Of a DNA stretch of 64,000 nucleotides, positions 30,801 to 42,530 are shown one piece after another. The DNA comes from Telmatactis stephensoni (taxonomy: Eukaryota > Cnidaria > Anthozoa > Actiniaria > Isophelliidae). The stretch lies in the NCBI GenBank assembly GCA_029948255.1, contig JALIZF010001756.1, positions 459,001 through 523,000 of the forward strand, in the 5' to 3' direction. The notes below the pieces were generated by a model. It saw only the letters and a program-made list of their open reading frames with translations, ran no database searches and had not been told where the DNA came from. Both the position numbers and the translations under genes were made by a program. Position 1 is the stretch's first letter, and each line of letters starts with the position of its first letter.

Positions 30801-30822
30801 AAATAAAACTAGCCCTAGCCAT
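24745..30822 (-). CDS. Lipoxygenase A: secreted, PLAT-less, with N-terminal cysteine-rich module
   Basis: Eleven exons in transcript order: 30822-30735, 30047-29760, 29411-29074, 28864-28705, 28338-28238, 27705-27501, 27261-26900, 26615-26509, 26031-25926, 25585-25367 and 24978-24745. All junctions are GT-AG and phase-consistent, giving 735 aa. A signal peptide (residues 1 to about 22) begins at ATG 30822. Residues 30-125 form a Cys-rich module (FGCYND ... FSVQNGGVC ... GIGG). Lipoxygenase signatures follow: WREDRVFTEQRLAGGNP, LHYPVLDGIP, WLLAK, HLLKLH, RDDGLLIYN and AQHSVINYP. Predicted iron ligands are His426, His431, His614 and Asn618. The C-terminus is Thr735 (NSIHT) instead of Ile. Known: lipoxygenases dioxygenate polyunsaturated fatty acids. 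Inferred: extracellular action, as in secreted PLAT-less bacterial enzymes. An AATAAA overlaps the region just after the stop. Confidence 0.88.
25645..25858. mobile_element. Hairpin MITE in a lipoxygenase A intron
   Basis: GATGTCTATGCGATGTTCAC on the left, inverted at the right end (GCGAACATCGCACAGACATC). The arms continue through GGCTAAGGCTATTTTTAGTA and GCGCGCAAGGCTTT. Confidence 0.8.
29760..30047 (-). CDS. Lipoxygenase A exon 2: cysteine-rich extracellular module
   Basis: A single 288-bp phase 1-1 exon encodes the whole module. It contains six Cys, a GCYND start, CAKAVNKEGY, an F-VQNGG-C core, a Tyr/Lys segment and a GIGGHGVMDVYVF end. I recognise this as a small module common in cnidarian secreted proteins, WSC- or PAN-like in layout, but I cannot name its Pfam family. 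Lipoxygenase B has no equivalent: its signal-peptide exon joins directly to the exon homologous to A exon 3. Symmetry suggests it was shuffled in, or cleanly lost from B. Confidence 0.65.
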
Positions 30823-32284
30823 CGTAAAACAGCAGCGATTGCACAAACACACTAGGTAAGGAATTTTCTAGGCTTACTAATAAAAAGCGCACTAATTTCA
30901 AGGTGACTCTTATCGAGGCAGGTGTAGAAGACAAATGGCTTACTAGACAACTATAACTATAAGGTAAAAAGCGCGCGCATATGAGACAATTGCAACATTT
31001 ACTTGATGAACTCTTTGTTTGATTAGAATTCACTTCCTCTATTTGTTCCCTGCCAACGACCATGAGGAACCGAATTTTGGAAAGGATGACAGATCTTCCG
31101 TTTTGTTACAAACTCATAAAGATAGTCACTATTTGATGGAACAGCGAGAATAATTAATTAAAACGTTACACGTCCAGAGAATAGATAATGTTTTCGCAAC
31201 AGTAGTATGTCATTAGTGCTCATATTAACTAAGTATTAGTCATCAAAACTGGGTAAAATTGCTTTCGATTAAAGAGACGCCAAGTGTATCGAGGTATCAA
31301 ATTTTGACAAGAAAATTAAATATCAAAAACTTTTGTTCAATAAGATTGACATACCACAAGAAGCCATCTGTTTTTGTTCACCGCGAAACATGAAAATGAG
31401 AATGAGACCAAAACGTCAAGAAATTAAATTTTTGTAAGTAAAGTGAATCACCACTCATTTCACGATTATTTCACTATTTCTAAACTCTCCTTGTTCTCAA
31501 AAGCTTGTTAGGCAAAGCTAAAATTACACAGATACAAAGTGTGCCTGTAGGCCAATCCTCATTTGCAACTACTAGGAAACTTTCTATAAAGGTAAACCTG
31601 AGGCAATCCGTTCAAATTGAACTGACAGTTCGTTAACGCAACTCAACGGCTTTCTCTAAAGTGGAGTCTTCCTAATGTGAATGCATGGCCAGATAGTCTG
31701 GTCTCAGTGCGGAAATCAAAAGCTAAGATGATCGGTAGCAACAACATTGGCAGAGATAGAGAGCTGTATATATGACGCCCAAGGTTCAAAAGTACTCCTT
31801 AAAATCCTAGAAAGAAGCTATAAGAAAGACCGTCGCCAGAATCCTTGTATAACGGCGGTTCGATTTCAGCTCCATATTCATTTTTACGATTTGTTATGAT
31901 AATGATCTAAAAAAATACAAGATATTATTTAAATGTTACAGAAACAAAAGATTTATCGGTGATTGTACGCGTACGAGCCAACTGAAGGCACGAGCCGCTT
32001 GGCGCAAAAATGTTACAAGTGTATGGACCAACTATAGGAAATGCTTTGACGACACCTTTTTGACGCAGGTAAGACTCCAACCCGGTCACGTGTAGTGATA
32101 TGGTTAGATATGATATTTGAAAGATCACTAGACGTATAGTTCGGTGTCACGACATTGATTGAATGAAAAATTGCGAACAAGCCAAGAAGCCAACAAAGTC
32201 TGGAATCTGACGGTTGAAACATTATTTGTGATATGCTTTTTATGATTTATTTTGATTTACTTCATGACCATTACAACATCTAGT
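30823..32284. other. Spacer between lipoxygenases A and B
   Basis: Likely holds the promoter of gene A (minus strand, just right of 30822). No convincing TATA box or other gene is seen. Confidence 0.5.
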
Positions 32285-32400
32285 ACTAACCTGGGAGGGG
32301 TACGTAAAGAAACTGTTATATACATACAGGAATCCTATATATGAATAGTTAAGCATCCAAATAGTACTAAGCGGGGGTAGGGTGCGTAGAGAATCATTTA
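32285..32400 (-). repeat. Degenerate repeats of the lipoxygenase B 3' end
   Basis: Just downstream of the gene B stop, a TACCCC(T/G)CC...TTAGTACTA... motif recurs at about 32290-32315 and 32350-32390. The second copy aligns with the last exon's coding for the LPYPYLVPDW end. The copies are more decayed than at gene A. Confidence 0.55.
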
Positions 32401-35240
32401 AGTATGAATACTATTGGCAATCCAATCTGGTACCAAGTAGGGGTAGGGTAAGTCACCATCCTTGTATCTCTGTTTATTACGGTCTTCTATTATGGTCTTG
32501 ATAGACCCATGAAGTCTTGTTGTGTACTTGTTAAACACGCTACGAGCTTTGGCGTCAGGCAAGTCTTTTCCATAATCAAACAAGTTATCATAATGTAAAG
32601 CTGTGAGAGTCATGGTAATTGTGGCTTGGATCTGTATGCGAAATTATCAAATTTACAAATAGATTCCACAAAATGTTCAAAACTCAAGTGGAACCGCGAG
32701 CGCAACAAGTGGTTTCATTGCAATGTTTTGATCATAGGTTACATGAAAGCGTACGTTTTGTAGAGGTTTTATTAACAAAGTCCGACTGTCGGGACAGAGA
32801 TTCCCCCGTCCTTTAACCCTAGTATTTATTATGACGCAAGGATATCGCAAGCACGTCAGAAGGTTAAAAACAATTCCTTCTCTTTGTGTTTGTGCTTGTG
32901 TTCACTTGTGTTTATTTTGTGGTAGTGGCAACGGAGCATTATGCTTGCGCTGGTGTTTGCATGTGTCTCTAGTAAAAACCAGACTTCATAAATAGATATC
33001 AGTTACCAACTTACTGTAGCATAATACATTCCAGGTAAATTCAGAGTATCAAAATCACCAGGCGTCACTCGTGGATCACTATAAAGCTTGCAAGGCATGT
33101 TGGGAGCAAAGGCTGCGTAATAGCTTCCTGGGTAATTGACCGCGCTGTGCTGGGCACTAGTCATCCACATAAGTCGTGTCAGTATGTCTTTAAGTTGAAT
33201 TTTGTTGTTGATGACGCTGGGAAAACCTTTGATCTTGAAATAAAATAAAATTGTTTTTAGTAAGAACTTATAGAATCCGACATAACCAATGTCACAGGAA
33301 TGTCTCCCGTTATCAATAGAAATTTTGCATCAACCTAATTAGACTTTCTCAAAGTCGTCAGCCCCGCTTTTAATTTTTGACTTTTGCGGGACTGGCGACG
33401 TCCTCTCGCGCGCGCAAAAAAAAAATCTCAAAGAAGAATGATTGAAATAAAGATTAAATAAGAGAGGACGACTTGTGGCAAGTCTACAACCTAATATGCA
33501 TTGGTAGATGCCTTGTTATATACTTTCGACACTCATGACTAAAGACTCGGACATACGATGCAAAATTTCCTGTACATTTGCCGCAACTTTGCGTGCAACA
33601 CAGGTGCACCGTGTGTCCAACCCTGCAATTAATGTTGCAGAAATAGAACTCAATGCTAAACCTGCAACTTTTACGCGCAACTTCGCAGGGGTGGCCACAC
33701 AATATATACAACACTGTGTTGCACGCGATGTCCCAAAAAGTTGCAGGGAATGTTGTCGTGTGCGTGAAATAATAACTGAATAATTTGTTAAAATTGGAAC
33801 TGATGAATATGGTTTGATAGATGATGAAGGGCCGGATGGATGGAGCATTGGATAGATGGATGAATAAGTGAATGGACGAAAAATAAATGAATGAATGAAC
33901 GAATGAATGAATAAATTAACGAATGAATGAATGAATGAATGAATAAATGAATGAATGAATGAATGAATAGATGGATATAGATATATTGTTCCATATATAT
34001 ACCTTAATGTCATTAAACACTTGAGATGCAAAGCCTTGCAGCTCGTTATCTTGTTGTACTTCATACATTGATCTATAATACCTGAAGAAAAAAGTATACA
34101 ATGTGGTTACTATGGCAACTGATAACAAAATGGAGAACACAAAATTATCAACATCTGCGGTTTTCTCAAATTTTCTCTTCCCTGAACTTCAGAAGGTAGC
34201 ACAAGGAAAGACTCAAAAAAAACAATAGATAATTGAGGCCTCAGATTTATTTGGGGATTGAGGGGGAAGGGGGAGATAATTGAGACATCAAATTTATTTG
34301 GGGATGGAGGGGGAAGGGGGAGATAATTGAGACATCAGATTTATTTGTGGATGGAGGGGGAGGGGGAGGGAGGACAATAACACAAGATGAACTGTTGTAA
34401 TGGCTTTACAGAATACAAGTATTTTCAATGCAGTCTCAGAGAAATTAAATGCCTTCCAAATAACTAAAACTAGTCTAAATTCGTTTCATGACATGCTATG
34501 ACAATTCATGGGTGGCATGGGTGGCAGGAACAGATAAAATGTTCACTTCGCACCGCTATAAATCCATTGGGTGGTTCACTGGTTCAAGCTCTGCGGATGC
34601 CACACGTGGTAAGTTGTTTGATGTGTTGTTCTCTCCCTTGCCACGAGGGTTTTTTCTCCGGGTTCTCCGGTTTTTCCTCCCTCATCAAAAATCAACATGT
34701 GAGTTGAGCATTGTATGAAAAATATTCAAGTGTAGAGGTAGTGAGTGTGAGATGAAAGACGGCCCAATGGAAGATTAGCGAAAGCTATATTGGCTTCCGT
34801 TTATAAATAAAGACTGGTTCAAAACTGTCTGTTTTATTTAGAATTCTTTGTGCGGATTTCGAGAAATTCAGATGAGGTTTTATTCTTTGCGAACTTATCT
34901 AGCTTTTAATCATGAAAAATATATCTTTGCCTTAATCATTTAGCAAACCCACCAGTCAAGAATGTCAATGTACATAACGGAAACTACTAAGCAAACACTG
35001 TCATACGATTAACAACCCTTAAAACTGTGTGTAAATACTGCTAATAGAGTCACTTTTACTGAGTAAACACAAAGTAGGGACAGTGCTATCAAGACGCAGG
35101 TGTAGATTTTACAGTGTTTGTTTTTCAGTTTTAAGTTATCGTAAATTATTATCAAAGGAAATTAAGTTCTTCTTGGGCTGGTCATCACCATTACTACCAA
35201 AACCACCACCACAACAACCACCACCACCACAACAACCACC

Positions 35241-35335
<95 letters not shown>

Positions 35336-38300
35336 TTTTGAATAAAAATAATAAACAAAATAAAGTAATAACGATGGAAAATTCCTATCTTATATACCAT
35401 TATTATTTTTTCTTCGAAAAAAAAATCAAATCTTTTGGTTTATCCTCGGATTTTAGAGTAGCATTACTGCTAATATCTCCGAGACTCATTCACACTCACT
35501 ACCACTACATTCGATATACTCTACATACATCACTCATCTCACATGTTGATTTTCTTTTCCTTCGTAATCAATATTTACAAAGGCTACAAACATGGTCAAG
35601 GGATAGAGATCAAATTATATTTGCAAAGTTTTTCCAGAAGAGTCAGAATGAAAGTAGGAACATAATGGATGGTGATACATACAGGTCAATGTATTCACTT
35701 GCAAGGTTCTTGATTTCATTATAGATCAGTTGACCATCGTCCCTGTAAGGATAGTATGGTACTTTTTCGGTGCTATCCATACCTCGATTCTATTGGTTAC
35801 AAAAAATTATATATGGCGTTAATTTTATTTGACACTGTATGTTTAAAGTGATTAATTAAATATTTAATTTCAATTCTTCTTTTTCTATTCTTCTTTCTTT
35901 CTTCTTTTACAATTTGAATTTCTGTTCAAATTAAATTGTACAACAACGAAATATATTTATTTGACAAAAAGTTAGCAATAATATCTACCAACGTCTGCAT
36001 GAATCTGCAAAACTAGACACCTTTTTAATAGAATTTTGAAACATCTTTCTAACCGCATGGCGCATCCCCACCAAACAGAGTGGGATTGCATGGGATATAT
36101 TACGCGCGCTCAGATTGGTCGAACCGTGTGTGGTTACAGTGCACACGCATAAATGACGTCATTGAATCTTAGCGCACTCTGATTGGCTGAAACGTTTCGA
36201 TGAATATTATATAAAACAAATAGATTCCACTTTTCTCGACTTCGTCTCGTGACGTACATTTTGACGTCATCTGTGCATCTATTAGAGTACAGACGCACGG
36301 AAAAATCTATTTGTTAAATGAAACGTACCTTTATATCTTTGTTAAAATCTGTCATATCCCAAGTAATTTTATTAAAAACACTTTTAAGCATCGACATCGC
36401 TCCTTGATACCCCACCACGAAGAGTTTCTCGAACGTTCCATTGTATGGATTCACTAAATAAGGAAGACCAAATTTATTGGCACCAAACAAACCTCGGCAG
36501 TGATACTTCATAACTTGATAAATAGGATGAAGGTGGTGCAAATGGCGATAAATGCTGACACAAATTGGTTCCATGAACATGTGAGTTTTCAGTAAGTGTT
36601 CCACAATTTGTCCATAGGCAAAGTCCACAGCTTGGACGGTTTGTTTTGCTAGAAGCCATGAATCAGGCTTGTCTGGAGTGTAGACAGCGGAATCTTGAAG
36701 AAAATCAAAACTATCAATTAATCTCTTTTGATTTTAATTGATAACCAAATAAAATGGCGTCCTAAACGTGACGTCATTATATGATAGATATCCAACGCAA
36801 TATTTGTAAATTATTTGTTCTGTTCTCGCGGGGCGTTTGATAAAGCCGCATTACACGCCACGATTGTCGGCCCGATTTTTTTTACAAGGTTTGTTCGAGA
36901 AAAGGAAGAATCGGCCCGATTCGCAGAAATCGGCTACAAATTTAATTTTTTGGTGTCGGGCCGACTTTTTAAAAGGAAAATCAAATGAATTATATATAAC
37001 GCGAAAACAATGGATTTCAAATCGGGCCGACGAATCGTGTCGTGTACATTGGCCTTTACTCGACATTGAAAAATCGGTCTACTATTTCATTAATAATACC
37101 TTGTTTATATCCCATCTGTATTGCAATAGGAACTAGTTTGTTTGAACCAAAACCACGTGGTTTGGACACAAATATGACAATAGGTGAAACAGCGTCCATA
37201 AGTTTCCTTCCGTCAAAAGGACTTTGTTCTTGTCTTGTAGTAAGACCATCGTACTCAGGATATTGAAGGACATAAACATATCCGTGTTTGAGAACCTGAA
37301 ATTAAATATGCCATTTAATATTGATAAAATTATTGCTTTGAAAAACTGTCTATTATTTATGGCCGCCAAATTGCTTACCATCAATAGGCGTCACCCTTTA
37401 TATGTCAATAACAAAAATTAATGTTAGGGCTCTATATAAATGCCAGAAATGGAAAGAGCATGTCAAACTTACTAATCACTAAAAGTTTTAGATAATTATC
37501 TTGAAAGTTGAAAAATTGGCGAATCTTAGAAGCACTAGGTTTTTCACAAAGAATGTATGGGTACTTTTCACTGGGGGCAGGTTTTGACCCTCATTTGAAA
37601 ATCACTATACATTCTTTGTAAAAAAGTCAATGCTTTCAAAATTCACCATTGCTTCAATTTTTAACTGTGATCGATAACTAAAACGCCACATCGACAACTA
37701 AAATAGATCGCTTTTTTCTCAAATTCAAAAGAGCCCAGTTTGTTGTCGACAGCTACTTTTTCCCAGCAGTGTACATGTGTGGACTGGTCATCGACAACTA
37801 GAAGTACTCCGATAACAACTAGTTATCGACAACTATGCCATAGTCTGTGAAGGCCCTTAGATGCGCATTGATACTTACATCCTCAAAGGGTAAGTATGGC
37901 CGTCCAATAGCTTCAAGAATGACCTTTTTCCAGGGAAAGTTATCGTTTAGTTTGTTTCGAAAGTATATCCAATCAATACCAGCACCACCTATATGTGTAA
38001 AATGTATTGTTTTAATATGACAGGTGATAATATAAAGTAAATTTCTGGATGTTTCCAATATAGAGAACTGAAATGCATGGATCTAATCGATCGTTGGAAA
38101 ATGCTGGCTGCTGGTCGTATACGTATGTGAGGCTGAGCTGTACGTGAAGCCCCAGGACTTCCCTTGCCGGCCGGCATCTCATACCGAGGACGGAATCTCT
38201 GCACCGAGGCATGCATAGCTATGTACACTTATTTCAAAAAAAACATTGTCGCGGTTCAGAGCAACAAGCGCCAAGGCAAGCCCGAAATGAATGCTGTTTT

Positions 38301-41300
38301 TTGCTGCTAATAATCGATGATGTATCCAAATCAGACTTGTTATCAAAAGAATTGAGTGCGGTATACCAAAAAGGACTTGAAAATACTCACATTTTGTAAT
38401 TAGTTCATTAGAAACGAATCTGATTTGAATACATTACAAAAACAAAACCGGCATTCATTTCGGTCTTGGCTTGACGCTTGTTGCTCTGAACCGCGACAAA
38501 TTTACGCTTTTTGAAATACGTGCGGTAGATAAAAACCCGTAGCTTTGTAGATACCCAGGCATATTGCAGACTGACTTACCATTGGATAGTTTCTGTATAG
38601 ACATTGGGTTCATTCCTGCAAGCCTCTGGTCAGTAAAGAACTTGTCTTCTCGCCATTTACACATGTCGATAATATTCTTAAAGATTGTTTGTTTGTCTTG
38701 AAATTGAAATCTGAAGTATTTGTGGTCTGCCTATAAAACAGAGAAATAACATGTCAGTTCTTTCCGAACGGTATTGGCAGGTTTTCAATCAGCTAACTGT
38801 TGAAATCCTTTAAGTATTCGCCGTATCTGCCTCAAACCCTGGACCATGTGCTCTCAACCAGGATACGTATATTGTATTGACTTGAATTCACACGCCGACA
38901 AAAATTCTTGCGAGATTGTTAATGATGCACGAGCAGAAATTAACAATGCAACACGAGCTTTTGAAATTTTCACGTGAGCATACGCATTGCTACCAAACAT
39001 GGGCTTACAGTTGTAATAGGCTCTTTGCAGCATGTCGGAATGCAGCTCAATTTGGAGGGCAAAACAAAAGAATTCCAATGTCCTATTGGCTGGAAACCAT
39101 TGTTTTTTCCCTCCAAAATGCGCTCATTCGCACGTGCTGCAAAGGGCCTATTATATGAAACTTGCTAACACCGCATCTACACGATCACGTTTATCTTGAC
39201 AAGGAAATTTTTGTAAGGAATTTCTTGATATGCAAACTATTCGCCATACCTAAGTTAACACTGATGTTAAGGCGAGTGATCAGCGACTATTTTTGCGGAC
39301 GCATTTTTCCGGATGGATGATTGTAAAAATTAGAGAAAATAAAAAATAGAAAAAATAGAAGGGGGACAGGCCTTGGGAAATCATGGTGGCATGTTTTATT
39401 TTGCATGGCGTTGTGCGCTGCATGTGACGCCATGGCAGCCATCTTGGATAAAGATCAACAAAAGATTTCTCATTAGCTTCTGTTGTTTGTTATCCAACAT
39501 AGCTACCGCTTCATTGTCTTAATTTTCAAGAGTACAAGTGAAAACCGCGAATAGCCGGTCGACTGTGGTACTATGTAGGTGTTAAGCTTTTTGAAACTGG
39601 AAAATAGTCTTTATAGGCGGATAATGGGACAAGTATAATTTCCATAAAATATACTGCTTGGCGATCCCGAATGGACTCTAATAAATTAAATACTCGTAAA
39701 TAGCCATCCATTCAACGCTGATGATTTCAAAAACGAGCACCAATTTTTCTTTTCATTTTTGAAATCAGCACTAAATTTTACACCAGAAAATTGCGGTTTG
39801 AACGAGTTCTCATTATCTATTTTCCAAAGAAGTCAGTCACCTTAACTTACTTTAGGTAAATTGAGTCTTTGAGAGTTTACAAAATATTCAAACAAGCCTT
39901 TGTACTGATCCACACTCGTAAACCGCTGACCGAGGTGCTTCATCAGAAATAAGTGAGCAAGTTGTAGGTTTCTTTTAATGGTTCCTTGGTAGAGCTCCAG
40001 CCAATGAGCATCCAGTGGATCATGACTATAATGATTGGTCAGTTCAGAGGAACTCATTTTGAGGACTGGGAACAGTCCAAATGGGGACGGAGAGAGCTGG
40101 TAAGTGGTGTTGCTTTGTAAGAGGTCTTTCATTCGTTGTGTTAAACACTGAGGGCTTGCGGTAGAGGGTAGACTTACGCTACAGTTACCTAGCAATTAAC
40201 CAAAATGTAAAACAAATTTAAATTATATATACTTTATTCAACTTTCAACTAATTCCACCTTCTACTTTATGGTTTGAAGTAAAAAATTCCTGGTGGGGGT
40301 TTCCTTTGTCCTAGTAGCACAGTTAGCATGAAGTACTTTTGAACGCATTTTCTGATTGGCCAATGGAGTACAATAGAATCCAATGTTTTCATTCGTCGTT
40401 CTAAAAAGACCATTTTTTAACCAATCACCGTTCCGCTTCAAGAGGGCTTCGTGCTGACGTGACCCCGCAGTGGTAAGGGTGACGGCGGTCATTTTAATTG
40501 AAAAGTTTTTCTGTGCCTACTTTTTTAGGGGTTCCGACACAAATATCTGTTACGTCAATATATATTTTAATAAAAACAAATAAACAAACAAACAAACAAC
40601 AACAAACGACAAAACAGTAGAAAAAATGTTCTCTAGTCACTAATTATTGAAACAATATCTGCACAGTCGCTTTTTCCAACTTAACAATTAAACTTATTCT
40701 CTTTTGATATGCATGATGTCAACCATATATACTCGCACCTTTTAGGGAGTGTAATACATGGCTTCAAAAGCTCTCGCATTTTGTTATTTAAAGTTTTGAA
40801 AAAACCTCCGGTCTCACGTCATACTTGCTATCGTTTATTGATTTAACTGTGCCAATAGTGTCAGTCTTGAAGAAGACAGGAAATAGTATGTTAGAACTGA
40901 GATGGCATGAGTAAACAATAGCTTCCCGTCGTGATGTTTCAACCACTCTCAGGTGCCAAAGGAACTTAATAAAAGTAATTAGTTTTCTCATATTAGTTAT
41001 CCTCGTGTCTTCGAGTTAAGTGCACACTTTAACTTTTAATAAGTACCCCTCCATAAATGGCTTGTCATTCACTAGGACAGCCATCGAGTTGGATGTCAGC
41101 AAAAAGAGACTTTCCCCCCGAGGATTTGGATGGATTCTTTCAACTATATAAAATTTTTCCCTCCTTCCAACCAACATGGCCGCTGGCGCCGCACGATCTT
41201 GCGGACTGATCTTGCTCAACTGAGATCGACCGAAAACAGAAATCTGGTAGTTTTATAAATATAAATAAAGTACAAAGGATAACTTAATTAGTATTTAAGT

Positions 41301-41818
41301 TAATCGACTTGCAGGTATAGAAGATGTATATCCATCCTTTGAAATCTAGCAAGTAAACTAAAAATCTAATTAAACTTAAGAAGTAATAGTAGTACAGTGG
41401 AACCCCGCTCTAAGGACACCCGCTTAATAAGGACACCTCGATATTAAGGACAGATTTCAAAGTCCCGATTAAAGCTAAGCTTTTTCGACACCTCGGTTAA
41501 TAAGGACACCCCGTTAATAAGGACATTTTTTCCCGTCCCGACGGTGTCCTCATTAACGGGGTTCCACTGTATTTGATAATGATTTTGGAATCGAAACTTC
41601 ATCCTTCAAGTTTTTTCTAGATCTTGTACGACTTAAATCTTAAGCCATCAAGAATGTTCGTCGGAGTTGTTTTTGTGTTGTATTTAAGAAGCAGAGTTTG
41701 ATAAATGCTTACCAAGGCTATTGTTGGTTTTCGCTGTAGACTGCCGCGGACCATTTTGACACCCTCCGTCAGTTAACAGTACTGCAAAACACACGAACCA
41801 TGTGCAAAACCATGCCAT
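32398..41818 (-). CDS. Lipoxygenase B: secreted, PLAT-less paralogue
   Basis: Ten exons: 41818-41713, 40188-39851, 38730-38580, 37988-37879, 37295-37100, 36693-36329, 35789-35683, 34081-34003, 33233-33015 and 32631-32398; GT-AG throughout, 634 aa. ATG 41818 opens a clear signal peptide (WFCTWFVCFAVLL). Intron positions and phases match gene A one for one, apart from A's extra module exon. Signatures: WREDKFFTDQRLAGMNP, LQYPEYDGL, WLLAK, HLLKTH, YRDDGQLIYN and AQHSAVNYP. Predicted iron ligands are His333, His338, His513 and Asn517. The C-terminus is Thr634 (NSIHT). The loop in exon 8 is nine residues shorter than in A. The gene is larger only because its introns hold SINEs, MITEs and simple repeats. 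It appears intact and likely functional. Confidence 0.88.
33880..33972. repeat. (AATG)n tetranucleotide tract
   Basis: AATGAATGAATG units with interruptions, in an intron of lipoxygenase B. Confidence 0.9.
34228..34372. repeat. About 60-bp G-rich minisatellite, 2-3 copies
   Basis: The unit GAGATAATTGAGACATCAAA + TTTATTTGGGGATGGAGGGGGAAGG repeats three times. The runs of G on one strand could form quadruplexes. Confidence 0.85.
34495..34765 (+). mobile_element. tRNA-derived SINE, copy 3
   Basis: The only plus-oriented copy, inside an intron of lipoxygenase B. It has box-B-like GGTTCAAGCTC and the shared body (GTTCTCTCCCTTGCCACGAG, then CGGGTTCTCCGGTTTTTCC). It ends with GTGAGTGTGAGATG. Confidence 0.8.
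35203..35335. repeat. (CCA)n then (TCA)n trinucleotide tract
   Basis: CCACCACAACAACC units give way to about 25 pure TCA/CAT units. Inside an intron of lipoxygenase B. Confidence 0.95.
35435..35560 (-). mobile_element. SINE copy 4, tail fragment
   Basis: Matches the tail of copy 1 (TTTATCCTCGGATTTT ... AATATCTCCGAGACTCATTC ... CATTCGATATACTCTACATA). It lacks the tRNA-like head, so it is truncated at the head end. It lies in an intron of lipoxygenase B. Confidence 0.75.
36842..37062. mobile_element. About 220-bp MITE (TCGGCCCGA-rich)
   Basis: AAAGCCGCATTACACG...ATTGTCGGCCCGA on the left and TCGGGCCGACGAATCGTGTC..GGCCTTT on the right are inverted. Two further internal copies of (A/G)TCGGCCCGA. 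Lies in an intron of lipoxygenase B. Confidence 0.7.
37668..37860. mobile_element. Second member of the TTGTCGACAA element family
   Basis: Contains CATCGACAACTA, GTTGTCGACAGCTA, ATCGACAACTA and GTTATCGACAACTA, and ends with AGTCTGTGAAGGCCCTTAG, matching the right end of the 13.8-kb copy. Diverged. It lies in an intron of lipoxygenase B. Confidence 0.65.
41395..41572. mobile_element. pogo/Tigger-like MITE
   Basis: Inverted ends CAGTGGAACCCCG and CGGGGTTCCACTG flanked by TA, with internal AAGGACACC repeats. This terminal sequence is typical of Tc1/mariner pogo-group MITEs in many animals. Confidence 0.85.
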
Positions 41819-42530
41819 TCTCGCTATAACTCCTTATCCGCTTTACTACATGTAGCTACGTCTCTGAGTTTATAAATGCTATATACACATGACGTAAATA
41901 CTACAAAAACTAATATTTAAGTAGCTAGCTAGCGTGCAGTTTGACAAATGGACTTTTTGATCAAATATAACATAGAGTTTATCAGTTTTGTTATGAGAAA
42001 ATTCAACTATAAAAGCAAATAGTGTTGTATTCCATTATGGGTTATCTTGTAATACTGACAAAAATTAATACTAATATCTATAACTGCTTAGTAAAATTCA
42101 AATAGATATATCACCAAGACCCTATACAAAGTATTCGCTGCAATCGTGCCTACGAAATCGGGGGGGGGGGGGGGGGTATTGTTTTGCTTATGATTCTGGT
42201 TCTGTATATAAAAGGCCAAATTGAAAACCATCCCGAGCGGCACATATAGTTCGTATATGGGAGTGCCCCCTCCCATGATATGGGCTGCGAAAACAGCCCA
42301 TTTGAACTTCGCTCAGCATATTTTGCAAAGGATTTTTGATAATTTTGTATATACATATATCTATTTCAACAAAGGCTGTCGGACCAAAGGCGATAGGGAA
42401 TAGGCGATAGGTGATAGTCAACACGCGATAAGCGATAAGAGGTCATTCCAAAATCCAAGAATAGCTGAAATGCATTTTACCTTTGGCTCCGATAACCTTT
42501 TTAGAAATAGGTGTATATATATATATGTGA
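41819..42530. other. Spacer between lipoxygenase B and the intact GPCR
   Basis: Contains a poly-G run (42160-42177) and AT-rich repeats. Presumed promoter side of lipoxygenase B. No gene seen. Confidence 0.5.

Noticed and set aside
33535..33775. Possible hairpin element with GCAACTT/AAGTTGC motifs
   Set aside because: Only short scattered matches between the halves; no defined ends could be fixed by eye.
34488..34718. Frames containing RGFFLRVLRFFL, also at 702-1091 and 13036-13248
   Set aside because: These are shadows of the SINE body; the same peptide appears wherever a copy lies.
35083..35724. 213-residue frame with polyPro/polySer
   Set aside because: Driven by (CCA)n/(TCA)n in a lipoxygenase B intron; ends inside lipoxygenase exon 7 on the other strand.
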